Shown: one piece after another, positions 1 to 4,798 of the stretch
How positions within the stretch are numbered: position 1 is the stretch's first letter
Layout of the letters: each line of letters starts with the position of its first letter
Source: Desulfobacteraceae bacterium
Lineage (GTDB): Bacteria; Desulfobacterota; Desulfobacteria; Desulfobacterales; Desulfosalsimonadaceae
Assembly: GCA_003551985.1 (NCBI GenBank)
Contig: PUOB01000410.1
Coordinates: forward strand, 1-5,196
Reading direction: 5' to 3'
DNA length: 5,196 nt
Made by a program: the position numbers and the translations under genes
Notes under the pieces: model-generated
What the model was told of the DNA's origin: nothing
The model's input: the letters and a program-made list of their open reading frames with translations, nothing else
Databases searched by the model: none

Positions 1-2
1 AA

Positions 3-992
3 AATATTCTGGTCATTTACCTGGGGGCCTCGATCGTCATGGATTCCCCGGGTGCGTTTACCATAGGGATGCTATTTGCATTTGTATCCTACAAACGGCA
101 GTTTTCCGCAAAGGCGGAAGCGTTGATCGACAAGGCAATTGAATTTAAAATGCTCCGGCTCCACCTTGAGCGAATCGCCGATATTGCCAAGACGCAAGCC
201 GAGGAAGACCTGGAAGGCGATGGCGCGGATATGCGACGCTTAAAGGGGGATATCCGGCTCTCAGGCGTCAGCTACCGGTATACCGACGAAGATCCGTTTC
301 TTTTCCGGGATCTGGACCTCGACGTGGCGACAGGGGAGGTATTTGCTATCGTGGGCCCCTCCGGCAGCGGGAAAACCACCTTGATGAAGATTCTGCTGGG
401 TCTGCTGACACCGTCGAAAGGGGATGTATTGGCGGGAATCGATACACACACACCCGGGGCGCCCAAAGGGCAAAAGCACTTGCCGCGCCCGGCGGCGAGT
501 GACACCTTCCCGCCCGAAAAAGGGGGACAATTGGATATCCGGTCACTGGGGTTGCGCATTTACCGCAGCCAGGTTGCCGCCGTCATGCAGGAAGACCAGC
601 TGTTGTCCGGCACGATTTCGGACAATATCAGCTTTTTTGACAGTGCCCCGGATCACGCGCGCATTCGGGAGTGCGCGATGCTGGCCTGCCTGAAGGACGA
701 TATCGAATCGATGGCCATGGGATTCAACAGCCTGGTCGGCGATATGGGTACGATACTGTCCGGCGGTCAAAAGCAGCGCCTCCTGATTGCTCGCGCGTTG
801 TACCGGAATCCGCGCATCCTTTTCCTGGATGAAGCCACCAGTCACCTGGATGTTCGTACCGAGCAGCGCATAAACGCGCACCTTAAGCAATTATCCATTA
901 CACGCATTATGATCGCCCACAGGCAGGCGACCATTGACATGGCGGACCGGGTTTTCGATCTGTCGGGCGGCATGATCCGCGATAAGTGGTAA
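3..992 (+). CDS. CvaB/RaxB-type peptide-exporting ABC transporter, C-terminal part (5' end outside window)
   Basis: This is the end of a one-piece inner-membrane exporter that would drive secretion of a bacteriocin-like or other small peptide. The reading frame is open to the left edge, so the ATG at 39 is internal. The residues before it (ILVIYLGASIV) and the following GMLFAFVSYKRQF segment resemble the last membrane helix and linker of CvaB/RaxB transporters. Numbering from the Met at 39, the ATPase domain has Walker A GPSGSGKTT (106-114), Q-loop Q184 in AVMQEDQLLSG, signature LSGGQ (240-244), Walker B ILFLDE (260-265), D-loop SHLD and H-loop H294. All catalytic motifs are intact. About 29 residues (136-164) between Walker A and the Q-loop look inserted relative to the usual family pattern. 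The expected N-terminal C39 peptidase domain lies outside the window, so its presence is inferred. A CPBP protease gene follows after 34 bp, probably in the same operon. The family call is firm; the exported substrate is unknown. Confidence 0.9.
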   Translation, partial: NILVIYLGASIVMDSPGAFTIGMLFAFVSYKRQFSAKAEALIDKAIEFKMLRLHLERIADIAKTQAEEDLEGDGADMRRLKGDIRLSGVSYRYTDEDPFLFRDLDLDVATGEVFAIVGPSGSGKTTLMKILLGLLTPSKGDVLAGIDTHTPGAPKGQKHLPRPAASDTFPPEKGGQLDIRSLGLRIYRSQVAAVMQEDQLLSGTISDNISFFDSAPDHARIRECAMLACLKDDIESMAMGFNSLVGDMGTILSGGQKQRLLIARALYRNPRILFLDEATSHLDVRTEQRINAHLKQLSITRIMIAHRQATIDMADRVFDLSGGMIRDKW

Positions 993-1010
993 ATATCTGT
1001 TTTTATAAAA

Positions 1011-1018
1011 AGAGAGGA
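1011..1018 (+). promoter_or_regulatory. Ribosome binding site of the CPBP protease gene
   Basis: AGAGAGGA lies 8 bases before the ATG at 1027 and matches the Shine-Dalgarno consensus well. It fixes the start of the protease gene and indicates independent translation within the exporter operon. No convincing promoter is visible in the 34 bp after the transporter stop codon. Confidence 0.7.
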
Positions 1019-1026
1019 GATAGAAA

Positions 1027-1818
1027 ATGAACAGCGCAAGTCAATCGGGCGTTAATACAGTGATGAATGGGGCTTATCCGCTGCCAAAAACGCAGCTGCC
1101 CACCATCGGCAAGTCGATTGGAATGATTCTGGTGTTCATGCTTGTTTCATACGGGGTGGGTATCCTGGTGGGTTTTGGATACGGTGCTTATCTGGGGGTA
1201 ACCGGCCCCGACGCGGTTGCCGGCGACCAGGCGCTGGAGCAAGCCCTCAAGGCCTTCGTGTTTTCGCCCGCCGGGTATTTCTGGTTGTTTTTCGTTCAGT
1301 CAGCCATTATGCTTCCACTGGTCATCTGGGCCTCTCATTTCAAGCAGCAGCCCTGGCGGGAAACCCTGGCATTAAAAGCGGTGGCGCGGCCGGTTATCGG
1401 GTTTTGGCTGCTGGTTGTTTGTGGTTGTATCGTCATCAGCATGCTGGTCACCACAATTCTTGATATACAACCGGGGGATATGATGCAGTCCGTGGCCGGG
1501 AGCCGGCATTTGGGTCTTTTTCTGGTGATCGTATTTCTGGTTCCCGTGGTTGAGGAGGTTGTCTTTCGCGGCTACCTGTTCAGGGCATGGCGTTACACAA
1601 AGTTGGGCCTCCGGGGCACCCTGGTACTCACCTCGGTGTTGTTTGCCCTCATGCATGGGGGGCAGTATCCGGTCATCATCCTCGCGTTTTTATTCTTATT
1701 GTCCGTCCTGCTGGGTCTGGCCCGTGAAAAAACAGGTTCGATTTGGCCGCCTGTGGCCATGCATGTCGGCAACAATGCGGTCTCGGGCGCCTTTATCATT
1801 TATTTCGGCGTTGTCTGA
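1027..1818 (+). CDS. CPBP family intramembrane metalloprotease (CAAX/Abi type)
   Basis: This is a 263-residue, mostly hydrophobic inner-membrane protein with the three conserved CPBP motifs. Motif 1 is EEVVFRG (176-182) with the paired glutamates. Motif 2 is LFALMH (205-210) with the metal-binding histidine. Motif 3 is the AMHVGNN segment (244-250) with a second histidine and asparagine. Hydrophobic stretches fit about seven or eight membrane segments, near residues 29-58, 84-102, 123-145, 163-176, 197-209, 214-231 and 240-262. The family includes Rce1-like CAAX proteases and bacterial proteins linked to bacteriocin self-immunity or maturation. The gene follows an intact-looking peptide exporter by 34 bp with its own strong ribosome binding site, so the two probably form one operon. 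A role in immunity to, or processing of, the exported peptide is inference from this context. The length is normal for the family and no lesion is visible. Confidence 0.92.
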   Translation: MNSASQSGVNTVMNGAYPLPKTQLPTIGKSIGMILVFMLVSYGVGILVGFGYGAYLGVTGPDAVAGDQALEQALKAFVFSPAGYFWLFFVQSAIMLPLVIWASHFKQQPWRETLALKAVARPVIGFWLLVVCGCIVISMLVTTILDIQPGDMMQSVAGSRHLGLFLVIVFLVPVVEEVVFRGYLFRAWRYTKLGLRGTLVLTSVLFALMHGGQYPVIILAFLFLLSVLLGLAREKTGSIWPPVAMHVGNNAVSGAFIIYFGVV

Positions 1819-1854
1819 CGAAAGGGTATGAGGGTGTCCGGATCAAGCGGCATT

Positions 1855-2469
1855 TCATCCGGCAGGCTGGAACCCGCCTCCATGGATCGGATCACCCGTT
1901 CGGAAACCCGCTACGAAAAGCAGAACAATGTATGGTGGCACACGCAGGTTCAAAAAACCTTCCCGGAAGTGGGCGACCCGGGTTCAATCGACATTGCCGT
2001 ACAGAAAAACCAGGTATCCGGCCTGGGCGAAGACGGCCTGGTGGACCATAGCGTCTCCGTGGATATCCACGGCAATATCACCCGCAGCCGGGACTTTATC
2101 AACCGGGAGGAAATCACCCGGATCAACCGGACCGAGTACCCGGACGCGGAAGTGCCCGAGGAATCGATCCACCAAAACGGCCTGCTGATTTCTTCGCGGT
2201 CCAAAACCGGCATCACCACGAGCTTTTCCTACGGCGTCCTGGGCCGGCGGACCGGGCAGACCGATCCACGCACCGGCACGACGATTATCCGGTACAACGG
2301 CAACCACCGGGTGGATTTTGTCGAAGACCCGGCCGGCAGCCGCACGGCCTATACATATGATCCGACAACCGGCCGGAAAATCACGGAAACCAACGCGGAT
2401 GGCCAACACACCCGCTACGCCTACCATATCTTGGGCCAGCTTATCCGCACCTGGGGGGATACAACCTAG
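1855..2469 (+). pseudogene. Rhs/YD-repeat protein fragment A (both ends missing)
   Basis: An internal piece of a large Rhs-type YD-repeat protein lies in an open frame from an ATG at 1828 to a TAG at 2467-2469. Recognisable Rhs sequence begins near 1858 (SGRLEPASMDRITRSETRYE). It continues through degenerate YD-type repeats, including SFSYGVLGRRTGQ, TAYTYDPTTGRKITETNADG and TRYAYHILGQLIRTWGDTT. Rhs proteins of this type normally run for many hundreds of further residues, with a repeat core and a variable C-terminal toxin tip. Here the frame stops abruptly after one such repeat, and the N-terminal part is absent. The ATG at 1828 has only a badly spaced AAAGGG before it, so translation of this piece is doubtful. 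It begins about 40 bp after the CPBP stop codon. The first 72 bp recur at 4597-4668. It is most likely a displaced recombination remnant; expression by read-through from the upstream operon cannot be excluded. Confidence 0.8.
1858..1929 (+). repeat. Direct repeat, copy 1 (72 bp, Rhs coding segment)
   Basis: This segment matches 4597-4668 over 72 positions without gaps. By eye 66 of 72 bases are identical. It encodes the LEPASMDRITRSE section of the Rhs protein. Four of the six differences leave the amino acid unchanged and two change it (Thr/Ser and Asn/Asp). The copies therefore diverged mainly while under protein-level constraint. Similarity ends sharply after ACAAT. Confidence 0.9.
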
Positions 2470-2592
2470 TTTTACGGGGGATCAGGATCAGACCGGCTGC
2501 CCCCGCAGGAAGCGTAAAGCCCGCCGCGTTTTTTGGCGGGCTTGAAGCCCGATGAGGCAGACGAACCGATCTGTTTTTCAAAATAGATACGA
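2470..2592. other. Gene-free gap between the Rhs fragment and the toxin gene
   Basis: This 123-bp gap separates the + strand Rhs remnant from the convergent - strand PIN toxin gene. It contains a strong hairpin (2517-2543) and otherwise no recognisable gene or promoter. The open frames crossing it are shadows or tails of the Rhs remnant. Confidence 0.5.
2517..2543. terminator. Strong hairpin between converging units, possible terminator
   Basis: The 9-bp arms AAGCCCGCC and GGCGGGCTT are perfectly complementary and flank a 9-base loop, GCGTTTTTT. The position between a + strand unit and a convergent - strand gene suits a bidirectional terminator. However, the T-run sits in the loop rather than after the stem on either strand, so it is not a textbook intrinsic terminator. 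It could act as an RNA-stabilising or blocking structure. Confidence 0.45.
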
Positions 2593-2994
2593 TTACGGGT
2601 AAGGGGTTGGATAAGGAAGCAGGTTCAACTCTTTGATAAATTGAAAATCTCGTTGGTTTTTGGTTGCAAGGGGAACATCAATGGCTACGGCTGTGGCGGC
2701 AATGATTGCATCGGCAAGAAGCAGTCCCTGACTCAGACGATAACGCTTTAGCAAATATACGGATGTATCCGAAATCTGTTCGTCGAGTTTTATAATTTGA
2801 AATTGTTGTAGAAAATCGTTCATTAACTGGAGCTCTTGCTTGTCCCGACATCCAATCATAAGTTCCATTTGGGTGATGGTGCTGATCGCTGTTGAAGATT
2901 TCTCTTTAATTTGCTTCAAACAATCGATAGCTTCGTGGACACGGCGTCCGATGTCGATCAGGATATCCGTATCGATAATCACCACATCAGTCAC
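2593..2994 (-). CDS. PIN-domain toxin ribonuclease, VapC-like
   Basis: This 133-residue protein is of usual PIN-domain toxin length. Its acidic residues sit at the expected places: D8 and D10 in the first strand (VVIIDTDILID), E44 in TQMELMIG, D95 in LLLADAIIAATA, and D116 in the KNQRDF segment. Such toxins are Mg2+-dependent endoribonucleases that cleave tRNA or other RNA when not bound by antitoxin. The start is a GTG at 2994 that overlaps the antitoxin stop codon by 8 bases (GTGACTGA), with GGAGAG six bases upstream at 3001-3006. The overlap implies translational coupling. All core residues are present, so the gene looks intact. The RNA target cannot be predicted from the sequence. Confidence 0.88.
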   Translation of the reverse strand: MTDVVIIDTDILIDIGRRVHEAIDCLKQIKEKSSTAISTITQMELMIGCRDKQELQLMNDFLQQFQIIKLDEQISDTSVYLLKRYRLSQGLLLADAIIAATAVAIDVPLATKNQRDFQFIKELNLLPYPTPYP

Positions 2995-3232
2995 TGGGGT
3001 CTCTCCATTCAGACTTTCGCATTTTGCGCAGCCATAAACGGCTATCTCTCATGTCATCCCTGTCTTCCCAGATCCCGACAAATGGTTCCTTAGAAAAATC
3101 GATTTCTGTGGTGCGCTTTTTCATACTTTCTTTTCTGTGGCGCATTTTTAAGAATCCTATAAAATCCGTGACTTCTTTCTGTGCCTCTGGTGGCAGCTGT
3201 CGGATTTCATCCAATATTTTTTCCGGCTCCAT
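2987..3232 (-). CDS. DUF2281-type antitoxin partner of the PIN toxin
   Basis: This small antitoxin is about 81 residues from the ATG at 3232, or 85 from the ATG at 3244. I prefer 3232 because GAGGT lies five bases before it, whereas 3244 has only a weak site. The N-terminal part (MEPEKILDEIRQLPPEAQKE, then VTDFIGFLKMRH) is the DUF2281-like segment found in many VapB-type antitoxins and is probably the DNA-binding and dimerisation part. The charged C-terminal half, with EPFVGIWEDRDDMRDS, would wrap the toxin. It precedes and overlaps the PIN toxin gene by 8 bases, the classic antitoxin-first order. The complex probably represses its own promoter, as is known for VapBC systems. A perfect inverted repeat at 3260-3276 is a candidate operator. 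Confidence 0.85.
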   Translation of the reverse strand: MEPEKILDEIRQLPPEAQKEVTDFIGFLKMRHRKESMKKRTTEIDFSKEPFVGIWEDRDDMRDSRLWLRKMRKSEWRDPSD

Positions 3233-3248
3233 GTTGTACCTCATCTTT

Positions 3249-3560
3249 TTATCTCATTGCCAATTCCTCGAATTGGTGTTTTTTTATAAAGGCCTCAAGA
3301 AGGGATTTAAGAATTTGTCGATCTTTCTCCGGCAGCGTATCAATTTGAACAACCTGATCGATCAGTTCAGCATCACGAATTTTTCCGGTCACCTGATTTT
3401 TGCCATTCTTTAACAAATAATCAAGGCTGACGTCTAACGCATTGGATAATTTTACCATAATTTCCGTGGTGGGAACAAGCACTCCCCTTTCATATTTTGA
3501 AATTCGCTGGATATCTACGTCTATCTTTTGCGACAGCTGTCCCTGGGTTAATCCTCGGCC
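3249..3560 (-). pseudogene. XRE-family helix-turn-helix regulator, N-terminally truncated
   Basis: The recognisable protein starts near GLTQGQLSQKIDVDIQRISK and continues YERGVLVPTTEIMVKLSNAL, then DVSLDYLL. This is the helix 2 to helix 5 part of a Cro/C1-type DNA-binding domain. It is followed by a roughly 50-residue tail (GKIRDAELIDQVVQ, then LPEKDRQILKSLLEAFIKK) typical of stand-alone XRE regulators. The frame is open upstream to a TGA at 3591-3593, but the codons before about 3555 do not look like helix 1, and no ATG with a ribosome site exists. The GTG at 3482 lies inside the recognition region and would remove the helix-turn-helix. The 5' end is therefore lost by fusion to the truncated antitoxin at 3548-3718. 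The stop codon is 5 to 17 bases before the next antitoxin start. The remnant probably serves now only as leader or promoter DNA. Confidence 0.75.
3260..3276. promoter_or_regulatory. Perfect inverted repeat upstream of the antitoxin-toxin pair, candidate operator
   Basis: CCAATTC-CTC-GAATTGG has two perfect 7-bp arms and a 3-bp spacer. It lies 28 bp before the preferred antitoxin start. A TATAAA box on the - strand at 3283-3288 would place transcription initiation next to it, though I find no good -35 box. Autorepression through palindromes is normal for VapBC-type operons. The repeat lies within the last codons of the XRE remnant, so a coding coincidence is possible. Confidence 0.4.
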
Positions 3561-3718
3561 AGATTGTTGGCCGCCCGGGTCAGCCGGCGCTCATTGTCCC
3601 TGTGGCTCAAAAAACCCACGAAATCAATGACCTGGGAGGCCTTGTCCGGCGAAAGGGTGCGGATCTTTTCGATGAGCCTCTTTTCCTGTTCGGTTGTCGG
3701 GGTCGTATCGTGTTGCAT
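3548..3718 (-). pseudogene. Truncated DUF2281-type antitoxin (56 residues)
   Basis: A short frame starts with ATG at 3718 and stops at TAA 3548-3550. Its protein begins MQHDTTPTTEQEKRLIEKIR, followed by TLSPDKASQVIDFVGFLSHR and DNERRLTRAANNLAED. This is the N-terminal part of a common antitoxin family whose members usually continue for roughly 20 more residues after the RRLTRAA segment. The missing C-terminus is normally the toxin-binding part. The frame ends exactly where the XRE regulator body begins, which points to a recombination joint near 3550. No cognate toxin follows. Its N-terminal half resembles the intact antitoxin at 2987-3232 (IRxLxP, then DFxGFL). It keeps a strong promoter and an inverted repeat upstream, so a short DNA-binding peptide could still be made. 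I see no clear ribosome binding site. Confidence 0.7.
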
Positions 3719-3719
3719 A

Positions 3720-3735
3720 ATACACTTTAATGTAT
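3720..3735. promoter_or_regulatory. Inverted repeat over the -10 box, candidate antitoxin operator
   Basis: ATACA-CTTTAA-TGTAT has 5-bp complementary arms and overlaps the -10 box and likely start site of the antitoxin promoter. An antitoxin-family DNA-binding protein bound here would block transcription, the usual autoregulation in these operons. The arms are short, so chance occurrence is possible. Confidence 0.4.
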
Positions 3736-3758
3736 AACAAGATTCGAATTGTGTGCAA
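3731..3758 (-). promoter_or_regulatory. Sigma-70-like promoter of the truncated antitoxin
   Basis: On the - strand TTGCAC (3753-3758) and TATACA (3731-3736) are separated by 16 bp, close to the sigma-70 consensus. The -10 box ends only 12 bases before the ATG at 3718. The message would therefore have a very short leader or be nearly leaderless, in line with the missing Shine-Dalgarno sequence. Confidence 0.6.
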
Positions 3759-3806
3759 AGTGATTTTCGCCATTTGATATTGTATGCAGGTAAAAGATGG
3801 GTTGAG

Positions 3807-4010
3807 GCGGGCCCGCTGTATCAATACCGGCCCCGTCATTTTGTTCCGTTCAAGGTGCCGATCCACGACAAAAGCTGGGGGGATTATGAATGGGTATACC
3901 GCCCGGAGATGCAGTTTTCGGTATTCGATCTTGCAATCGACGTTGCCTCGGAGCCGGATCCGGCGTCTTCTTCGGAGACCACCACGTTTACCTATACGCT
4001 CACGGAAAAC
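3807..4010 (+). pseudogene. Probable Rhs-protein fragment C (pre-repeat region)
   Basis: An open frame carries a conserved-looking, aromatic-rich segment: HFVPFKVPIHDKSWGDYEWV, then YRPEMQFSVFDLAID, then TTTFTYTLTEN. From memory this resembles the region upstream of the YD repeats in large deltaproteobacterial Rhs-like proteins, but I cannot confirm it without a search. It is on the same strand as Rhs fragments A and B. The frame formally extends to a GTG at 3753 and to a stop at 4283. Its upstream part overlaps the antitoxin promoter, and its downstream part is antisense to the transposase remnant, so neither is credible coding sequence. No start signal is visible. It is best read as a third displaced piece of an Rhs gene. 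Confidence 0.45.
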
Positions 4011-4034
4011 CGCGGCCCGGGTCGCGGCCCGGGT
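4011..4034. repeat. Tandem 12-bp duplication (CGCGGCCCGGGT x2)
   Basis: Two exact copies of CGCGGCCCGGGT occur at 4011-4022 and 4023-4034, directly after the recognisable end of fragment C. They run into GGGTCGGACCAA (4031-4042), which is nearly repeated at 4428-4439 on the other side of the transposase remnant. Confidence 0.8.
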
Positions 4035-4225
4035 CGGACCAAAGCAATCCATTGTAAAAACAGAAAATATCCTGTTGAGCAAGAACCTTTTTGGCCCTTA
4101 AAGCATCATTTTTTACTAGAAAAAGGTGCTATTAAGTGCTGCACAACTCGCCATGAGGTCATGGCATCATGCAGATATGAACCACAACCGATGCCTCCGG
4201 CAACGTGTGGCTTGGTAAGATTCAA

Positions 4226-4420
4226 TCGGATCTTGTTGTCCGTCCAGTGCCGGATGATCGGTCTCATGCCGACGAGTTCGTGATTATTGCTGTCCCGGAA
4301 CCGCTTTTCCACCTGCCAGCGATCCGTGCTTGCCTCGACGATCTCCCGGGTGCTCCAGTCCATGTTGTCGGTAATGATGATGTTCTTGCCGAGCATGGCT
4401 TGTTTCCGGCTGCAACCGGG
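4226..4420 (-). pseudogene. IS4-superfamily (IS1634-like) transposase fragment
   Basis: The piece reads RKQAMLGKNIIITDNMDWS, then REIVEASTDRWQVEKRFRDS, then NNHELVGMRPIIRHWTDNKI. It matches the end of the DDE catalytic core of IS4/IS1634-type transposases. DRWQVE supplies the R-x3-E spacing with the catalytic glutamate, and RPIIRHWTDNKIR is the following conserved block. After KIR the family normally continues with a hydrophobic helix, but here the sequence changes to unrelated residues that run on to a stop at 4106. The two catalytic aspartates and the whole N-terminal part are also missing. The fragment cannot be active. It shows that an insertion sequence once sat among the Rhs pieces and was then deleted down to about 200 bp. 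Confidence 0.75.
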
Positions 4421-4429
4421 GCAACCGGG
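4412..4429. repeat. Tandem 9-bp duplication (GCAACCGGG x2)
   Basis: Two exact copies of GCAACCGGG lie at the upstream edge of the transposase fragment and lead into GGGTCGGGCCAA (4428-4439). The same arrangement, a small tandem duplication followed by GGGTCGG(A/G)CCAA, occurs on the other side of the fragment at 4011-4042. Confidence 0.75.
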
Positions 4430-4440
4430 GTCGGGCCAAG

Positions 4441-4520
4441 ATAAATGACTGATTATACTTCAAATGATTTAAATTGTTGGCTGTTTTTTGGCTTTAAACA
4501 GCACTTTTTAAATGTAAAAA
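4441..4520. other. AT-rich spacer without a recognisable gene
   Basis: This roughly 80-bp AT-rich stretch separates the transposase remnant from Rhs fragment B. It includes a weak A/T inverted repeat, CTTTTT-6-AAAAAG (4504-4521). I see no gene, promoter or insertion-sequence end that I can name. Confidence 0.4.
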
Positions 4521-4668
4521 GCCCGGACAGGCGGACACCCTCTATGAATACGATGCCCTTGGCAACCCGGTCATGACCGGGCTCGACGTCACCGGCTCCG
4601 GCAGACTGGAACCCGCTTCCATGGATCGGATCACCCGCTCGGAATCCCGATACGAAAAGCAGGACAAT
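4521..4668 (+). pseudogene. Rhs/YD-repeat protein fragment B
   Basis: The + strand frame reads KPGQADTLYEYDALGNPVMT, then GLDVTGSGRLEPASMDRITR, then SESRYEKQDN. It contains a clear YD-repeat motif (YEYDALGN) and then the same LEPASMDRITRSE segment found at the start of fragment A. It thus represents the part of the Rhs protein just upstream of fragment A, plus a 24-codon overlap. Similarity to A stops after the codons for QDN, and unrelated - strand sequence begins. No start codon or ribosome site belongs to it. It is a displaced internal fragment, not a functional gene. Confidence 0.8.
4597..4668 (+). repeat. Direct repeat, copy 2 (72 bp, Rhs coding segment)
   Basis: This is the second copy of the segment at 1858-1929, in the same orientation and about 2.74 kb away. 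Its 66/72 identity could still support homologous recombination, which would delete the toxin-antitoxin block and transposase remnant between the copies. Confidence 0.9.
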
Positions 4669-4785
4669 CGTCTGCTCCGACGACACCAGGCTCTCAATGC
4701 CTTCTTTTTTGGGCAGCTTGAATATCTCCCGGCGGAAGGCGTTCTCCGGGTCGGTCGACAGGGGCGCGGGGCCTTTGATGAACAT
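4669..4785 (-). pseudogene. Orphan N-terminal fragment of unknown function
   Basis: A GC-rich - strand frame starts at ATG 4785, 13 bases after the stop of the nucleotidyltransferase. It reads MFIKGPAPLSTDPENAFRRE, then IFKLPKKEGIESLVSSEQT, about 38 residues of plausible coding sequence. Beyond that the frame continues to 4453, but only as the antisense of Rhs fragment B, so the real protein appears cut at about 4669. I do not recognise the family. Its composition differs from the AT-rich gene just upstream, and AAGG lies about 12 bases before the ATG, a poor Shine-Dalgarno distance. It may be the start of a mobile-element protein, but nothing in the sequence proves it. Confidence 0.35.
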
Positions 4786-4798
4786 GTCGTTTCTTGCC

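Noticed and set aside
261..890. Several - strand frames opposite the ABC ATPase
   Set aside because: They are antisense shadows of a GC-rich gene with clear ATPase motifs and have no recognisable domain of their own.
992..1026. Small bacteriocin precursor between the transporter and protease
   Set aside because: The 34-bp gap is too short, and no double-glycine leader frame was seen there or directly after the protease.
1743..2545. Other + and - strand frames overlapping the protease and Rhs fragment A
   Set aside because: They are alternative-frame readings of the protease and Rhs coding sequence, with low-complexity Arg/Pro-rich products and no start signals.
2550..2577. CAGA-8-TCTG followed by TTTTT as an intrinsic terminator
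   Set aside because: A 4-bp stem is too weak, and the position is not at the end of a credible gene on that strand.
3624..4101. Long frames on both strands across Rhs fragment C and its flanks
   Set aside because: Only one + strand frame has conserved-looking aromatic protein sequence. The others are shadows and cross the antitoxin start and promoter.
4151..4164. Near-palindrome CCATGAGGTCATGG as an insertion-sequence end or attachment site
   Set aside because: The 6-bp arms are perfect, but it is isolated, has no partner copy and no known element end matches it by memory.
4453..4668. Extension of the orphan - strand frame through Rhs fragment B
   Set aside because: Here the frame is simply the antisense of an Rhs coding segment that recurs in sense orientation elsewhere in the window, so it is not a real protein.
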